A stretch of DNA of 47,501 nt, from positions 1-47,501 of the forward strand of contig CANQFM010000021.1 of assembly GCA_947598825.1 (NCBI GenBank), written 5' to 3'. This document shows positions 27,975 to 36,755 of the stretch, piece after piece. Position numbers and translations under genes: made by a program. Numbering within the stretch: the first letter of the stretch is position 1; each line of letters begins with the position of its first letter. The notes beneath the pieces are model-generated. The model made no database searches. It had not been told where the DNA came from and saw only the letters and a list, made by a program, of their open reading frames with translations. The stretch comes from an uncultured Eisenbergiella sp. GTDB lineage: Bacteria; Bacillota; Clostridia; Lachnospirales; Lachnospiraceae.

Positions 27975-30284
27975 TTAGTTCAGCCAGTAAACGTCCGCAG
28001 CGTCCTTGATATAGTAGGAGCTGTAGTCGTCATACATGGAAGGATCGATGGTCATGTTCCAACTGTAGTCATAAGCAGCGGAGGTAAATCCGGTGGCGAA
28101 GTTGAAGCAGTTGTAGGTCGGGGTGCCGCTGTAGCTTACGCCGTAGCCGCCCTGGGTCAACTCATCCAGCATCGGATTGAAGTCGCCAACAGTCTGCTGC
28201 ACCTCAAAGCCCGCCGCCTTGATGTTGTCGTTGTTCATGAAGCCGGTCACCAGAAGGTCGGTGAACTCGTTGTCGGAGGTACCATACCAGTTGAGTACCA
28301 GAGGCATATAATAGTTATCGCCCACCTGGGTCACCTTGTAAGCGCCGTCCACGGAAGCGTAGGTCTTGTCGCTGTCGTACATCTGATCCGCAGGGATCTG
28401 CTTGTAACGCACGCCGCTCTCATAAGGATTGCCTTCCGCGTCGTATACCCAGCCGTCGGCCTCCAACACTTCGATGGCCTTATCCACGGAGGTATCGTAA
28501 GCGTTTAAGAGCATGCCGTCCGCAACCGCCGCCTGGTACATCCAGGAACCGGTGTAGTAAGGGCCGTCCGTCACGCCGCCGTAGCCGCCGGTGAAGTCCT
28601 TGGCAAAGGTCGCGCGGTCCATGCAGTAGGCAATAGCCTCACGGACAGAAGCGAACTGCGTAGGGCCAAGATCCGCACGGAAGCCCAGCTTGCCGTAGCC
28701 GGCGCGGCTGTAATGGGTCGCCACATATTTGTCGGGCTGATCCTCCACCAGCGCGATGACTTCATCGGTGGCGTCGCCGCCGGTGATGCCGCTCAACACG
28801 TCCACGCCGCCGGAGGTGAAGTCCGCCAACTGGGTCTCGGAGATGATCCTCTTATAAACGACCTTTTCGATCTGGGGCTTGGTGCCCTCATAGTTGCCCT
28901 TGAAGTTCTCGTTCACAGTCAGGACAACGGAATGATCCGCCTCGTCCCAAGACTCGATCATGTAAGGGCCGGAATAAGGATAATCCTGGGTGTGATCCCA
29001 TACCGCGTTCGTGATCTGCTCGGCGGCCACATAGCTGTCGCCGTCCTTGGCATAGAAATCGTCGGTGAAGTACACGCCCTGGCCGTCGTCCTTAATGTCC
29101 GCGTCGCCTACCCACAGAGCCATAGGCTGCGGGGAGAAGCCCGCATAGGTGATGGCGTAGAAGTAGTTCGCGTAATCCTCGCCTACCGTCACGGAGAAGG
29201 TGTAGTCGTCGATCAGACGGATCCCGGAGAATACCTTGCTGGCGGTCACGCCGTCCACATCCGCGCCGTCGTTGGTGCCGTCATAGGCATGGAACGCGTC
29301 GTAGCCCACATAGGTCAGGCCGGAATTGCCGGTGCCGCCCGCCTGCATGCCCACAGGGCCTGCGTTGAGCAGCGTATAGACCAGATAGTTCTTCGCGGTC
29401 ACAGGGCTGCCGTCGGAGAAGACCAGGTCATCCTTCAGGGTAACGGTAAAGGTGCGGGTGCCGTCGTCGTTGACCACGTCGTCATGGCTGGCAACTACGG
29501 TATCGTTGTACTCATAGCCGCCTTCCTTGGTGGTGGACACGGTCTCCAGGCCTGTGATCAGGTTTTCCACATCCAGATCGCCGGCGCCGGGAGAGGATAC
29601 GCCGAAGCTGGAGGCACGAAGGCGTCCGGACAGTTCAGTGGTGTTGCCCAGGATGATGCTGTTGTCCTCCTTGTCGCTGGTCCAGTCGATCAGCGCGGAC
29701 GCAGGGCCCCAGTAAGGGTTGGTGGGATGCTCTTCCACGCCCTTGATCTGCGCGTTGTAAACGTCATAGTACTCGTTGGAGTACAGCGGGATCTCAGGGA
29801 GCAGGATGTTCCAGCGCTGTATGTAAAGCTTCCACCAAGTCGCATACACATCGTCCTCGGTCTCCCAGTAGCCGTCCTCGGGAACGGCGGTGTTGTACAC
29901 CATAGCCATGGTCAAAAAATCCAGACCCAGCTCATAGCGCACGCCGTCGCGGTCGATGTAGGCAAGGCCCGTCTCTTCATCCTCGATGACGTCGGCAATG
30001 CTCACATCCTTGCCGAACTGGTCATACAGGGAGGTATAATCGGTGCCGTACTCGGCGCCGACCAGAGGCTTCTGCTCCGCATAAACGATATCGGAAGCCT
30101 CGGGAGCCGCCTCGGTGCTTTCCGCTGCAGCGCTCTCCTCGGCAGGTGCTTCTGTCGCGGGCGCCTCGCTCTCTACCGCAGGCGCTTCGGTCTGCGCGGG
30201 AGCTGAAGACTGGCCGCCGCAGGCTGCCAGGCCAAAGGTCATGGCCGCCGCCAGAAGAACTGCCAACACTTTCTTCAGTTTCAT
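27975..30284 (-). CDS. peptide-binding lipoprotein (SBP_bac_5 type), enlarged and apparently circularly permuted
   Basis: A 769-residue surface lipoprotein. The signal peptide ends in lipobox LAAC (C22). An Ala/Glu/Pro/Thr-rich linker follows (about 24-66), then about 120-202 with LGLDFLTMAMVY, YIQRWNILLPEIPLYS and EYYDVYNAQIKG, a pattern that in ordinary SBP_bac_5 proteins lies at the C-terminus. The normal N-terminal strand starts only at about 208 (NSIILGNTTELSG) and the core runs to the end (YDDYSSYYIKDAADVYWLN). This suggests a circular permutation. The ATG at 30282-30284 has AAGGAG about 8 bases upstream; 27 upstream in-frame codons are leader. First gene of the importer operon; it captures peptides or similar ligands. 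Confidence 0.9.
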   Translation of the reverse strand: MKLKKVLAVLLAAAMTFGLAACGGQSSAPAQTEAPAVESEAPATEAPAEESAAAESTEAAPEASDIVYAEQKPLVGAEYGTDYTSLYDQFGKDVSIADVIEDEETGLAYIDRDGVRYELGLDFLTMAMVYNTAVPEDGYWETEDDVYATWWKLYIQRWNILLPEIPLYSNEYYDVYNAQIKGVEEHPTNPYWGPASALIDWTSDKEDNSIILGNTTELSGRLRASSFGVSSPGAGDLDVENLITGLETVSTTKEGGYEYNDTVVASHDDVVNDDGTRTFTVTLKDDLVFSDGSPVTAKNYLVYTLLNAGPVGMQAGGTGNSGLTYVGYDAFHAYDGTNDGADVDGVTASKVFSGIRLIDDYTFSVTVGEDYANYFYAITYAGFSPQPMALWVGDADIKDDGQGVYFTDDFYAKDGDSYVAAEQITNAVWDHTQDYPYSGPYMIESWDEADHSVVLTVNENFKGNYEGTKPQIEKVVYKRIISETQLADFTSGGVDVLSGITGGDATDEVIALVEDQPDKYVATHYSRAGYGKLGFRADLGPTQFASVREAIAYCMDRATFAKDFTGGYGGVTDGPYYTGSWMYQAAVADGMLLNAYDTSVDKAIEVLEADGWVYDAEGNPYESGVRYKQIPADQMYDSDKTYASVDGAYKVTQVGDNYYMPLVLNWYGTSDNEFTDLLVTGFMNNDNIKAAGFEVQQTVGDFNPMLDELTQGGYGVSYSGTPTYNCFNFATGFTSAAYDYSWNMTIDPSMYDDYSSYYIKDAADVYWLN

Positions 30285-30310
30285 AATAATCTCCTTCCTT
30301 TCTTTTTCCA

Positions 30311-30327
30311 TGCCGGTCTCTCCGGCA
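30311..30327. repeat. hairpin in the 5' leader of the importer operon
   Basis: TGCCGG-N5-CCGGCA, 6-bp arms, 27 bases upstream of the lipoprotein ATG and inside the transcribed leader. It may stabilise the message. No known riboswitch pattern was recognised in this roughly 85-base leader. Confidence 0.4.
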
Positions 30328-30369
30328 CGGGCCTCTCCAGGCGCCTCTGTTTGTACATACCGCACCTAG

Positions 30370-30399
30370 ATTGTAGACAATTCTATCACTTTTTCTCAA
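30370..30399 (-). promoter_or_regulatory. promoter of the ABC importer operon
   Basis: TTGAGA (30399-30394), an 18-bp spacer and TACAAT (30375-30370) on the minus strand. An overlapping alternative, TTTACT-N17-TAGAAT, ends about 11 bases upstream. It lies just downstream of the terminator of the HD-GYP gene. Confidence 0.6.
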
Positions 30400-30460
30400 T
30401 AAAGTAAATATGAAATTTCTGCCGCCTGCCCTTTTTTTCCAATTTTATCTGATTTTTTGC

Positions 30461-30498
30461 AAAAAAAAAGCCGCGGCATACAAAACCGCAGCCTTTTT
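30461..30498 (-). terminator. intrinsic terminator of the HD-GYP/GGDEF gene
   Basis: Minus-strand hairpin GCTGCGG / CCGCGGC (one G-U pair) with a 9-base loop, flanked by AAAAAG upstream and nine Ts downstream. It separates the signalling gene from the importer promoter. Confidence 0.85.
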
Positions 30499-30525
30499 CT
30501 TCCTTATTAAATGGCCGGACTTTAG

Positions 30526-33081
30526 TCAGGACGTGGCTTTCTCCCTGTCCACGACCTCGTAGCTCACTTCGATCCGCCTGCCGTGGTAATGCTTGAGGTA
30601 GCTTCGGACAATGCGCTTCATGACGGCATGGATCCTTTCCTCGTCCGCCTGTCCCAAAACGACCAAAAACTGCACGCCACCATACCGGATACACAGATCG
30701 TCCGCGCCCAGGTGCAGGCGCGCCGCCCTCTCCATACTGCGCATGGCCTGTTCCTGTTCGTCCGCCGTCACGTCCTCCCTGATATCCAACGTCACGAGGG
30801 CCGCTCCGGCAAGGCCGGAAGTGTGGGTTTTGGAACCGCCCAGATAACGGGAAAGCTGACCGGACAACGGGCCGGCATCTGCCTGTCCGCCGTCCAGCGC
30901 CTTTAGAAGCTGTTCCAGATCCGCCCCGTTTTCCCCCGGGGCTGCCTCTGCCTCTTTCCGATAAATGTGATAGCCGCCTTTTTGGCTCTGTTTCACATGA
31001 TAAAGGGCCTTTTCCGCTTTCGCCAGGACGCTTTCGTAATCCTCCCGGCTCCTGCAGAGGGCCATGCCAAGGGAGAGGGTGGCCGCAGCCATCAGTCCGT
31101 TTATTTTCTTCTTTTCCCCGAACTTTCGTAAAATGTCCTGGGCGGTCTTTTTCGCGCCTTCTTCGTCTGCGCCGGAAAGGAACAGGATAAATTCGTCCCC
31201 TCCGAAACGGCACAGGAGATTGCCGCCTTCATATTCCCTGAGGATCCCGGCGACCTCCAGCAAAAACCGGTCCCCCTCCAGATGTCCCCGGGAATCGTTG
31301 ACGTGCCTCAACCCGTCCACATCCGCCAGGCACAGACAGCCCGCCTGCTCCTGGAGCCTTTCCTTTATGGCCCGTTCCCCGTCGTAGCGCAGGCATAGCC
31401 CGGTCAGAAAATCCTTCCCTGCGGCAAAATTCCGCTCCGGCGGCGTTTCCCGCCTGGGCATAAGCTCCGGCCGGACGCGGCCGGAAACGTCCGCCTCCAA
31501 AACGGCCGCCGCGATCTTCCCCTCCTGCAGCAGCCGCAGGAAAACCTCCGTCATCTCCGGGTCGAACTGAGTCCCCTTCCCCTGTTCCAACTGGCTGCGG
31601 ATCCCTTCGTCCGGCAGACGGTCGCGGTAAACGCGGCGGGAACTCATGGCGTCATAGGCGTCGGCGATACAGATGATGCGGGCCACCTCCGGGATCTCTT
31701 TACCAGCCAGCCCGTCCGGATACCCCTGGCCGTCATATCTTTCATGATGGTATCTGGCCCCGTCCCTAACGCCCGGCAGCGTATCGATATGCTGCAGGAT
31801 ATCCCCGCCCAGCGCGGCATGGGATTTGACCACCTCGTATTCGATCTGCGTCAGTTTATCCGGCTTGTTGAGTACGGAATCCGGCACGCCGATCTTGCCG
31901 ATATCGTGCAGCAGGGCCACATGGCGCAGGTTGCTGAGTTGCTCCTCGGAATATCCCAGTTCCCTGGCCAGGCACACCGCGTATTCCGCCACGCGGTAGG
32001 AATGGCCCTTGGTATATTTATCCTTGGCGTCGATGGTATCCGCCAGCGCATGGACGACCTGCAGCGACATCTGTTCCATTTTCTGCCGCCGCTCTTCGGC
32101 CCTTTTGGTCTGCAGCGCCACCTCCCGCTCCAGTTGTTCCTCGTAGTGGTAGCTGTCCGTGACGTCCTTGAGCAGATACAAAAAGAGCTGTTTGCCCTGC
32201 TTGGGCCGGATCTCCTGCCTTTCCACCTGATAGACCCTGCCCTCTACGGAAAAGTACTGCTGGGAAAGGGAGCCTTCGGACGCCTGGGCGATGATCCGGC
32301 CTGCGACCTGATTGTTGTACAAAATATGGGATTCCCCGTCCAGGACGATGATCCCCTCGGCCAGTTGGTTTAAGGCATACTCCTTGGCCTCCACGACGAA
32401 ATCCAGAAAATCGTATCTGCGGATCCCCAGATAGAGCATGACCGACGCGACGGCGTAAGCCAGCGCCGTGGTATCGTACCCTCCGGTACATCTGAGCGCC
32501 ACCAGCAAAAGGCCGACGACGGCCACCATCATCGTCGCGAGCATGCCGACGATCTGCCGCCTTTTGTTGGCGTTTTCCTCCTTTTGGTACTGCCGGATCA
32601 GCAGCACGGCGGAAATGCAAAAATAAACTCCCGCGGACGCAAGGAACAGATAGTACATGGGGCCGTGCCCCAGGACGAGGTGCGGGAATGCGCCGCTGTC
32701 CTGAAATTCAATGGAAGTATAAAACAGATCGTTCTGCTCGCAGTAAATGACCAGCGCGCAGATCCCGGCGTGGAAAAAAGCGAGTACGGTCCGGATCGCG
32801 TTCGGGATCCTGGCGTTGCAGTAATCGAGTGCCAGCATCAGGATCATAAACGGGATAAATGACTTGCCCAGATAGGAGATCCGCGTCCCGATCAGCGCCG
32901 CTTCCTTGGTGGAAGCGAGGATCTCCACAAAATAACCGGCATTGTTGATCCACGCGGCCTGGGTCAATATCATGAGGATCGTCCGGCGGTGTGAATTGCC
33001 CTGTGTATACAAATATAGAAATTCCAAAAAGACGACCAGCGTCGTCACGCCCTGTAGGCCGAGTAAAAAATAATACAACAT
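30526..33081 (-). CDS. membrane cyclic-di-GMP enzyme: 7TM, PAS-like, HD-GYP, GGDEF, and degenerate GGDEF
   Basis: An 851-residue protein. An N-terminal 7TM sensor like HisKA_7TM (about 1-225) is followed by a PAS-like segment (about 235-310), a coiled linker, and HD-GYP with HDIGK (H392, D393), HHERYDGQGYP (GYP at 453-455) and IADAYDAM. The GGDEF domain has RFGGDEF (627-631) and DVDGLRHVND. A second GGDEF-like domain at the C-terminus has GGVQF (801-805) in place of the active site, so it is probably non-catalytic. It may both make and break cyclic-di-GMP. The ATG at 33079-33081 has GGGGGGA upstream; the earlier ATG overlaps the -10 box. Single-gene transcript. Confidence 0.92.
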   Translation of the reverse strand: MLYYFLLGLQGVTTLVVFLEFLYLYTQGNSHRRTILMILTQAAWINNAGYFVEILASTKEAALIGTRISYLGKSFIPFMILMLALDYCNARIPNAIRTVLAFFHAGICALVIYCEQNDLFYTSIEFQDSGAFPHLVLGHGPMYYLFLASAGVYFCISAVLLIRQYQKEENANKRRQIVGMLATMMVAVVGLLLVALRCTGGYDTTALAYAVASVMLYLGIRRYDFLDFVVEAKEYALNQLAEGIIVLDGESHILYNNQVAGRIIAQASEGSLSQQYFSVEGRVYQVERQEIRPKQGKQLFLYLLKDVTDSYHYEEQLEREVALQTKRAEERRQKMEQMSLQVVHALADTIDAKDKYTKGHSYRVAEYAVCLARELGYSEEQLSNLRHVALLHDIGKIGVPDSVLNKPDKLTQIEYEVVKSHAALGGDILQHIDTLPGVRDGARYHHERYDGQGYPDGLAGKEIPEVARIICIADAYDAMSSRRVYRDRLPDEGIRSQLEQGKGTQFDPEMTEVFLRLLQEGKIAAAVLEADVSGRVRPELMPRRETPPERNFAAGKDFLTGLCLRYDGERAIKERLQEQAGCLCLADVDGLRHVNDSRGHLEGDRFLLEVAGILREYEGGNLLCRFGGDEFILFLSGADEEGAKKTAQDILRKFGEKKKINGLMAAATLSLGMALCRSREDYESVLAKAEKALYHVKQSQKGGYHIYRKEAEAAPGENGADLEQLLKALDGGQADAGPLSGQLSRYLGGSKTHTSGLAGAALVTLDIREDVTADEQEQAMRSMERAARLHLGADDLCIRYGGVQFLVVLGQADEERIHAVMKRIVRSYLKHYHGRRIEVSYEVVDREKATS

Positions 33082-33112
33082 TCCGTCGATCCCCCCTACT
33101 TTCCACAAGATC

Positions 33113-33141
33113 ATTATATCTGATTTTGCCAGTCAGGACAA
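33113..33141 (-). promoter_or_regulatory. promoter of the HD-GYP/GGDEF gene
   Basis: TTGTCC (33141-33136), a 17-bp spacer and a perfect TATAAT (33118-33113). The -10 box overlaps the upstream ATG, which excludes that start. Confidence 0.65.
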
Positions 33142-33162
33142 GGTGGTTTTGTCGGAAAAACG

Positions 33163-33207
33163 AAAAAAAAACGCCGCCATCCCGGTATCCTGGGAGCAGG
33201 CGGCGTT
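33163..33207 (-). terminator. intrinsic terminator of the oligoendopeptidase gene
   Basis: A long hairpin with outer arms ACGCCGCC / GGCGGCGT and an inner TCCC/GGGA stem, followed on the minus strand by nine Ts. It ends the EAL-peptidase transcript. Confidence 0.9.
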
Positions 33208-33248
33208 CCTTTATGCTGTTTTGTCTCGTCTATGCAGATATCCTGCCG

Positions 33249-34934
33249 TTATATGGGCCAACGCTGCAGCTTTTCTTCCAGCTTCGCCACGATCTGCTCG
33301 AAGTACCCGTCCTCAAAAGGCACCTTCAAGCCCACCGCTTTGAGCATATTGCCGTAAAAATCGCTGGCGGACAGCCTGCAGAGCGCAAGATAACTGTCCC
33401 AGGCCTCCCGGTAGTCCTCGTCCATCCGGATCTTGTACTGGAACGCGCAGGTCTGGGCCAGCACATAATCGATATAATAGAAAGGACTGTTGTAAATATG
33501 CTGCTGCCGCTGCCAGTAACCGCCCTGGCCGAAGAAAGGATCGTCCTCATAATCCAGATGCGGCATATATACCTTTTCCAGTTCCCGCCACGTCTGCCTG
33601 CGCTGGAGGGGCGTAAGCCCCGGTTCCGCGTAGACGATGTGCTGAAATTCATCCACCATCGTACCGTAAGGGACGAAACGGATCGCATCCTCCAACTGCA
33701 TCAGGAGGAAATCCTCCGCCCTCCCCCCAAAGAAATCCTTCATCCAGGGATCGGTGAAAAACTCCATGGACATGGAGTGGATCTCCGCCGTCTCCATCGT
33801 GAGATCGCTATGCTCCAGGATCGGATCTTTGCCGGACAAAAATCCCTGGAACGCATGGCCGCACTCATGGGTGATCACGTCCACATCCCCCGCCGTGCCG
33901 TTGAAGTTGGCAAAGATAAACGGGGCATGATAATTGTACAGATAGGTCATATAGCCGCCCTGCCTCTTGGTCTTGCGGCCGAACACGTCCAAAAGCTCGT
34001 TCTCCATCATGAAATCGAAGAACTCCTTCGTCTCGCCGGAAAGGGCAGCGTACATCTTCTGGCCGGTCCGCAGGATCTGCTCCGGCGTCCCGACGGGCGC
34101 AGGATTGCCGTTTTTAAAATATACTTCATTGTCGATGTAGGACAGCCTGGACAGGCCCAGCCGCCTGCGCCTGCGGTCGTGTACCTTCTCCGCGAAGGGC
34201 ACGAACACTTCCTTCACCTGCCTGCGGAAATTCTCCACGTCCTGTCTGCCGTAGCTGTTGCGGTTCATACGGCGGTAGCCCAGCTCGATGAAGTCCTTAC
34301 AGCCCATGGCCCTGGCCTGGGCCGTGCGGCATTTCACCAGCTTATCGTAAATATCGTCCAGTTGTTCCTGTATGGTGAGGAAATAATCGCTGAAAGCCTT
34401 CCAGGCTTTTTTCCTCACGCTGCGGTCGGCGTTGGTCAGATAGGGCCGCATCAGGGACAGGTTGAGTATTTGTCCGTCGAAAGGGATCTGGGCGGTGGCG
34501 ATGAGCTTGTTATAGGAGGTGCGCAGGGCGTTCTCTTCCTGCATCAGCCCGATAATGCCCTCCTCCATGCTCTTTAATTCATTCTCCATGGAAACAAAGG
34601 CCACTTTCCCGATCTTTTCTTCCAGGAAGCTGCGGTAAGGGGATTCATAAATGGCCCGCTTATACTGGTTTTGCAGGTTGGCGATCCGGGGCCGCACTTC
34701 ATCATAATAGTCCTGCTCCGCGCTGTAAAAGGCGTCCGTCGTATCGCCGTCATAGCGGATATGGGCGATGGTCATCTTATCCGACACATCTTTGCTGACC
34801 TGATAAAACTCCTGATGGATCTGCCAGAGTTCTTCCCCGCTGGAAGCGCTTCTTGCCCTCCCGGTCAGCTCCTGCATCGTTTTTTTAGTCTTTTCGTAAT
34901 CCACCCGTTCATAGGGCATCTCTTTAAACTTCAT
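33249..34934 (-). CDS. M3-family oligoendopeptidase (PepF-like)
   Basis: A 561-residue zinc peptidase of family M3. The active site is HECGHAFQG (His-Glu-x-x-His), followed by the third ligand glutamate in METAEIHSMSMEFF. The C-terminal stretch PFYYIDYVLAQTCAFQY matches the clostridial M3 oligoendopeptidase type. No signal peptide, so it is cytosolic and cuts short peptides. The conserved start MKFKEMPYERVDYEK is at 34932-34934; 62 upstream in-frame codons lie within the EAL gene. Its first 11 bases overlap the end of the GGDEF-EAL gene, so the two are translationally linked. It is a plausible consumer of peptides brought in by the nearby importer. Confidence 0.93.
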   Translation of the reverse strand: MKFKEMPYERVDYEKTKKTMQELTGRARSASSGEELWQIHQEFYQVSKDVSDKMTIAHIRYDGDTTDAFYSAEQDYYDEVRPRIANLQNQYKRAIYESPYRSFLEEKIGKVAFVSMENELKSMEEGIIGLMQEENALRTSYNKLIATAQIPFDGQILNLSLMRPYLTNADRSVRKKAWKAFSDYFLTIQEQLDDIYDKLVKCRTAQARAMGCKDFIELGYRRMNRNSYGRQDVENFRRQVKEVFVPFAEKVHDRRRRRLGLSRLSYIDNEVYFKNGNPAPVGTPEQILRTGQKMYAALSGETKEFFDFMMENELLDVFGRKTKRQGGYMTYLYNYHAPFIFANFNGTAGDVDVITHECGHAFQGFLSGKDPILEHSDLTMETAEIHSMSMEFFTDPWMKDFFGGRAEDFLLMQLEDAIRFVPYGTMVDEFQHIVYAEPGLTPLQRRQTWRELEKVYMPHLDYEDDPFFGQGGYWQRQQHIYNSPFYYIDYVLAQTCAFQYKIRMDEDYREAWDSYLALCRLSASDFYGNMLKAVGLKVPFEDGYFEQIVAKLEEKLQRWPI

Positions 34935-36603
34935 CTTCCGGACTGTCTCCTTTGCAAAGGCTGATAAATTTCTCCCGGTCCATGGGTTTTCCAAAATAAA
35001 ACCCCTGGTACAATTCAAGTTCCTTATCTTTAAGCTCTTCTTCCTGTTCCCTGCTCTCGATGCCCTCCTGGCAGACCGAAATGCCCATGGCATGGCAGAG
35101 CTTGACGATAAACTCCACAAAGGTCACGTCAAACACGCTCTCCTGCATGTTCACGATAAAGGAACGGTCGATCTTGACGATATTGACCGGCACGCTCTTT
35201 AACAGCCCCAGGGAAGAATACCCGGTGCCGAAATCGTCCATGGCCACCTTAAAGCCAAGTTCATGCAGCGCGTGCAGCACGTCCTTGATCTGGCTGTAAT
35301 TGGAAGAAATGCTGCTCTCCGTCAGTTCCAGGACGATGTTGCAGTCCTCCCAGAAGCCCTCGCGCTTCTTCTGGACCAGATAGGACAAAAAATCGTATCT
35401 TTCAAACTGGAGCCAGGACACATTGATATGCATGGTAAAGCCCGGGACAAGTTGCGCCATCTCCCTGGCCATATTCACGGACGTCTCGAAGACCCACTCC
35501 CCTGCACGCCCGATCATCCCGTCCTCTTCCAAAAGCGGTATGAACTCCACCGGCGCCACCCTGCCGAAGCGTTCGCAGGAAAAGCGCATCAGCGCCTCCG
35601 CGCCCACGATCTTTTCCTCTACAGCGCTGCGCAGCGGCTGATAATACACCTCAAAGCCCGCAAAGCCGTCCTCGATATGCTCCCGCAGTTCTTCGGTCAG
35701 CTCCAGCTTGCGCTCCTTGATCTCCATCACTTTGTTGGAGAACAGCACGATCCGGTTCTTGCCCTCCGCCTTGGCAAACTCCAGGCAGTAGACCGCCCGC
35801 TTCACCAGCTCCTGGAACCCCTTCCCATCCCTGGGATACTGGGCGTAACCGCCGGACAAGGTCACTTCGTAGCGGTTCCCGTCGATCTCCTGGGGCATCG
35901 TATAAAGCTCCTGCAGATCATGATAAAGGCTGTACACCTGGCCGGTGCTGCAGTCTTTAAAAATGATCAGAAACTCGTCCCCGTCGAAACGGTACAAAAG
36001 GGCGCTTTGGGGCAGCAGATTCTGGATCTGCCTGGCGGCGCGCCGGATCACCTTGTCCCCGAAGGCCCGGTTGTAAAAATCGTTGACCCTGCGGAAATTA
36101 TCAAAGCCCAGCACAAGAACGCCCAGGGACGGCGTTTCTTCCGTCCCCAGCATCTGCTCCACCCTATGCTCCGCTTCAAACCGGTTCCGCAGCCCGGTGA
36201 CCTGATCCGTCCTGTCATAGTGGGACATGTTGGTGATCGTCCCCGTATAGATGTTGCGTTCGCCGTTCTCGTCTTCCATCATGCTGCCGCGGCAGCGCAG
36301 CCAGACCCATTCGCCGCTGACGTTCTGCGCGCGGTACTGGATGTCCCGGTAAGAAGTCTTGCCTGACAGCAGATCCTCCATGGACTGGCGGAAGAGATTG
36401 CGGTCCTTTTCGTGGATCTTGGCGCACCACATCTCCATGGCGTCTTCCACGATCTCGCCGGGCAGGCCGAACTCCTCTACCATCTGGCTCGGATAGCGGA
36501 AGGTGCCAAGACGCATGTCTCCGATGAACACATATTCTTCCGTGGTCTGAGAGATCACATTGTAAATTTTATCAATCGCCTTTTTGGCTTCGCTGTCTCC
36601 CAT
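34924..36603 (-). CDS. PAS-GGDEF-EAL cyclic-di-GMP phosphodiesterase
   Basis: A 559-residue soluble protein. A PAS domain (about 20-125; YRAQNVSGEWVWLRCRG is the PAC end) is followed by a GGDEF domain (about 130-290) whose motif is DGDEF (207-211), probably reduced in activity. The EAL domain (about 300-550) is intact: EAL 336-338, INVS, ELTES, MDDFGTGYSS, KIDRSF, QEGIE and the QGFYFGKP glutamine. It is therefore likely to hydrolyse cyclic-di-GMP, with the altered GGDEF acting as a GTP sensor. GGGGAAAGG precedes the ATG. It is cotranscribed with the oligoendopeptidase. Confidence 0.93.
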   Translation of the reverse strand: MGDSEAKKAIDKIYNVISQTTEEYVFIGDMRLGTFRYPSQMVEEFGLPGEIVEDAMEMWCAKIHEKDRNLFRQSMEDLLSGKTSYRDIQYRAQNVSGEWVWLRCRGSMMEDENGERNIYTGTITNMSHYDRTDQVTGLRNRFEAEHRVEQMLGTEETPSLGVLVLGFDNFRRVNDFYNRAFGDKVIRRAARQIQNLLPQSALLYRFDGDEFLIIFKDCSTGQVYSLYHDLQELYTMPQEIDGNRYEVTLSGGYAQYPRDGKGFQELVKRAVYCLEFAKAEGKNRIVLFSNKVMEIKERKLELTEELREHIEDGFAGFEVYYQPLRSAVEEKIVGAEALMRFSCERFGRVAPVEFIPLLEEDGMIGRAGEWVFETSVNMAREMAQLVPGFTMHINVSWLQFERYDFLSYLVQKKREGFWEDCNIVLELTESSISSNYSQIKDVLHALHELGFKVAMDDFGTGYSSLGLLKSVPVNIVKIDRSFIVNMQESVFDVTFVEFIVKLCHAMGISVCQEGIESREQEEELKDKELELYQGFYFGKPMDREKFISLCKGDSPEDEV

Positions 36604-36617
36604 ACTGCCTTTCCCCT

Positions 36618-36640
36618 AAAGCGACTTGAAAATTCGCTTT
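36618..36640 (-). repeat. leader hairpin next to the ribosome binding site of the EAL gene
   Basis: AAAGCGA-N9-TCGCTTT, 7-bp perfect arms, ends one base before AGGGGAAAGG. Its position suggests an effect on translation initiation or message stability; it matches no cyclic-di-GMP riboswitch I know. Confidence 0.45.
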
Positions 36641-36651
36641 CCTCACAAGAC

Positions 36652-36680
36652 AGTATACACATTTTTTTTCAATATTGCAA
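36652..36680 (-). promoter_or_regulatory. promoter of the EAL-oligoendopeptidase operon
   Basis: TTGCAA (36680-36675), a 17-bp spacer and TATACT (36657-36652) on the minus strand, about 50 bases before the EAL gene. Confidence 0.6.
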
Positions 36681-36755
36681 TCTCTCTTTATCGCTTTTTC
36701 TTCTTTTTTCCGTCCTTTTCGCGCCCTTTCCAACGTCCGTCAAAAGGAAAGGACG

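Noticed and set aside
30285-30460. Cyclic-di-GMP riboswitch in the importer or signalling-gene leaders
   Set aside because: I looked for the conserved GEMM-type core near 30285-30370, 33082-33115 and 36604-36652 and did not see it; leaders are also short.
34935-35120. N-terminal extension of the oligoendopeptidase by 62 codons
   Set aside because: It lies entirely inside the EAL coding sequence; the family start MKFKEMPYE is downstream.
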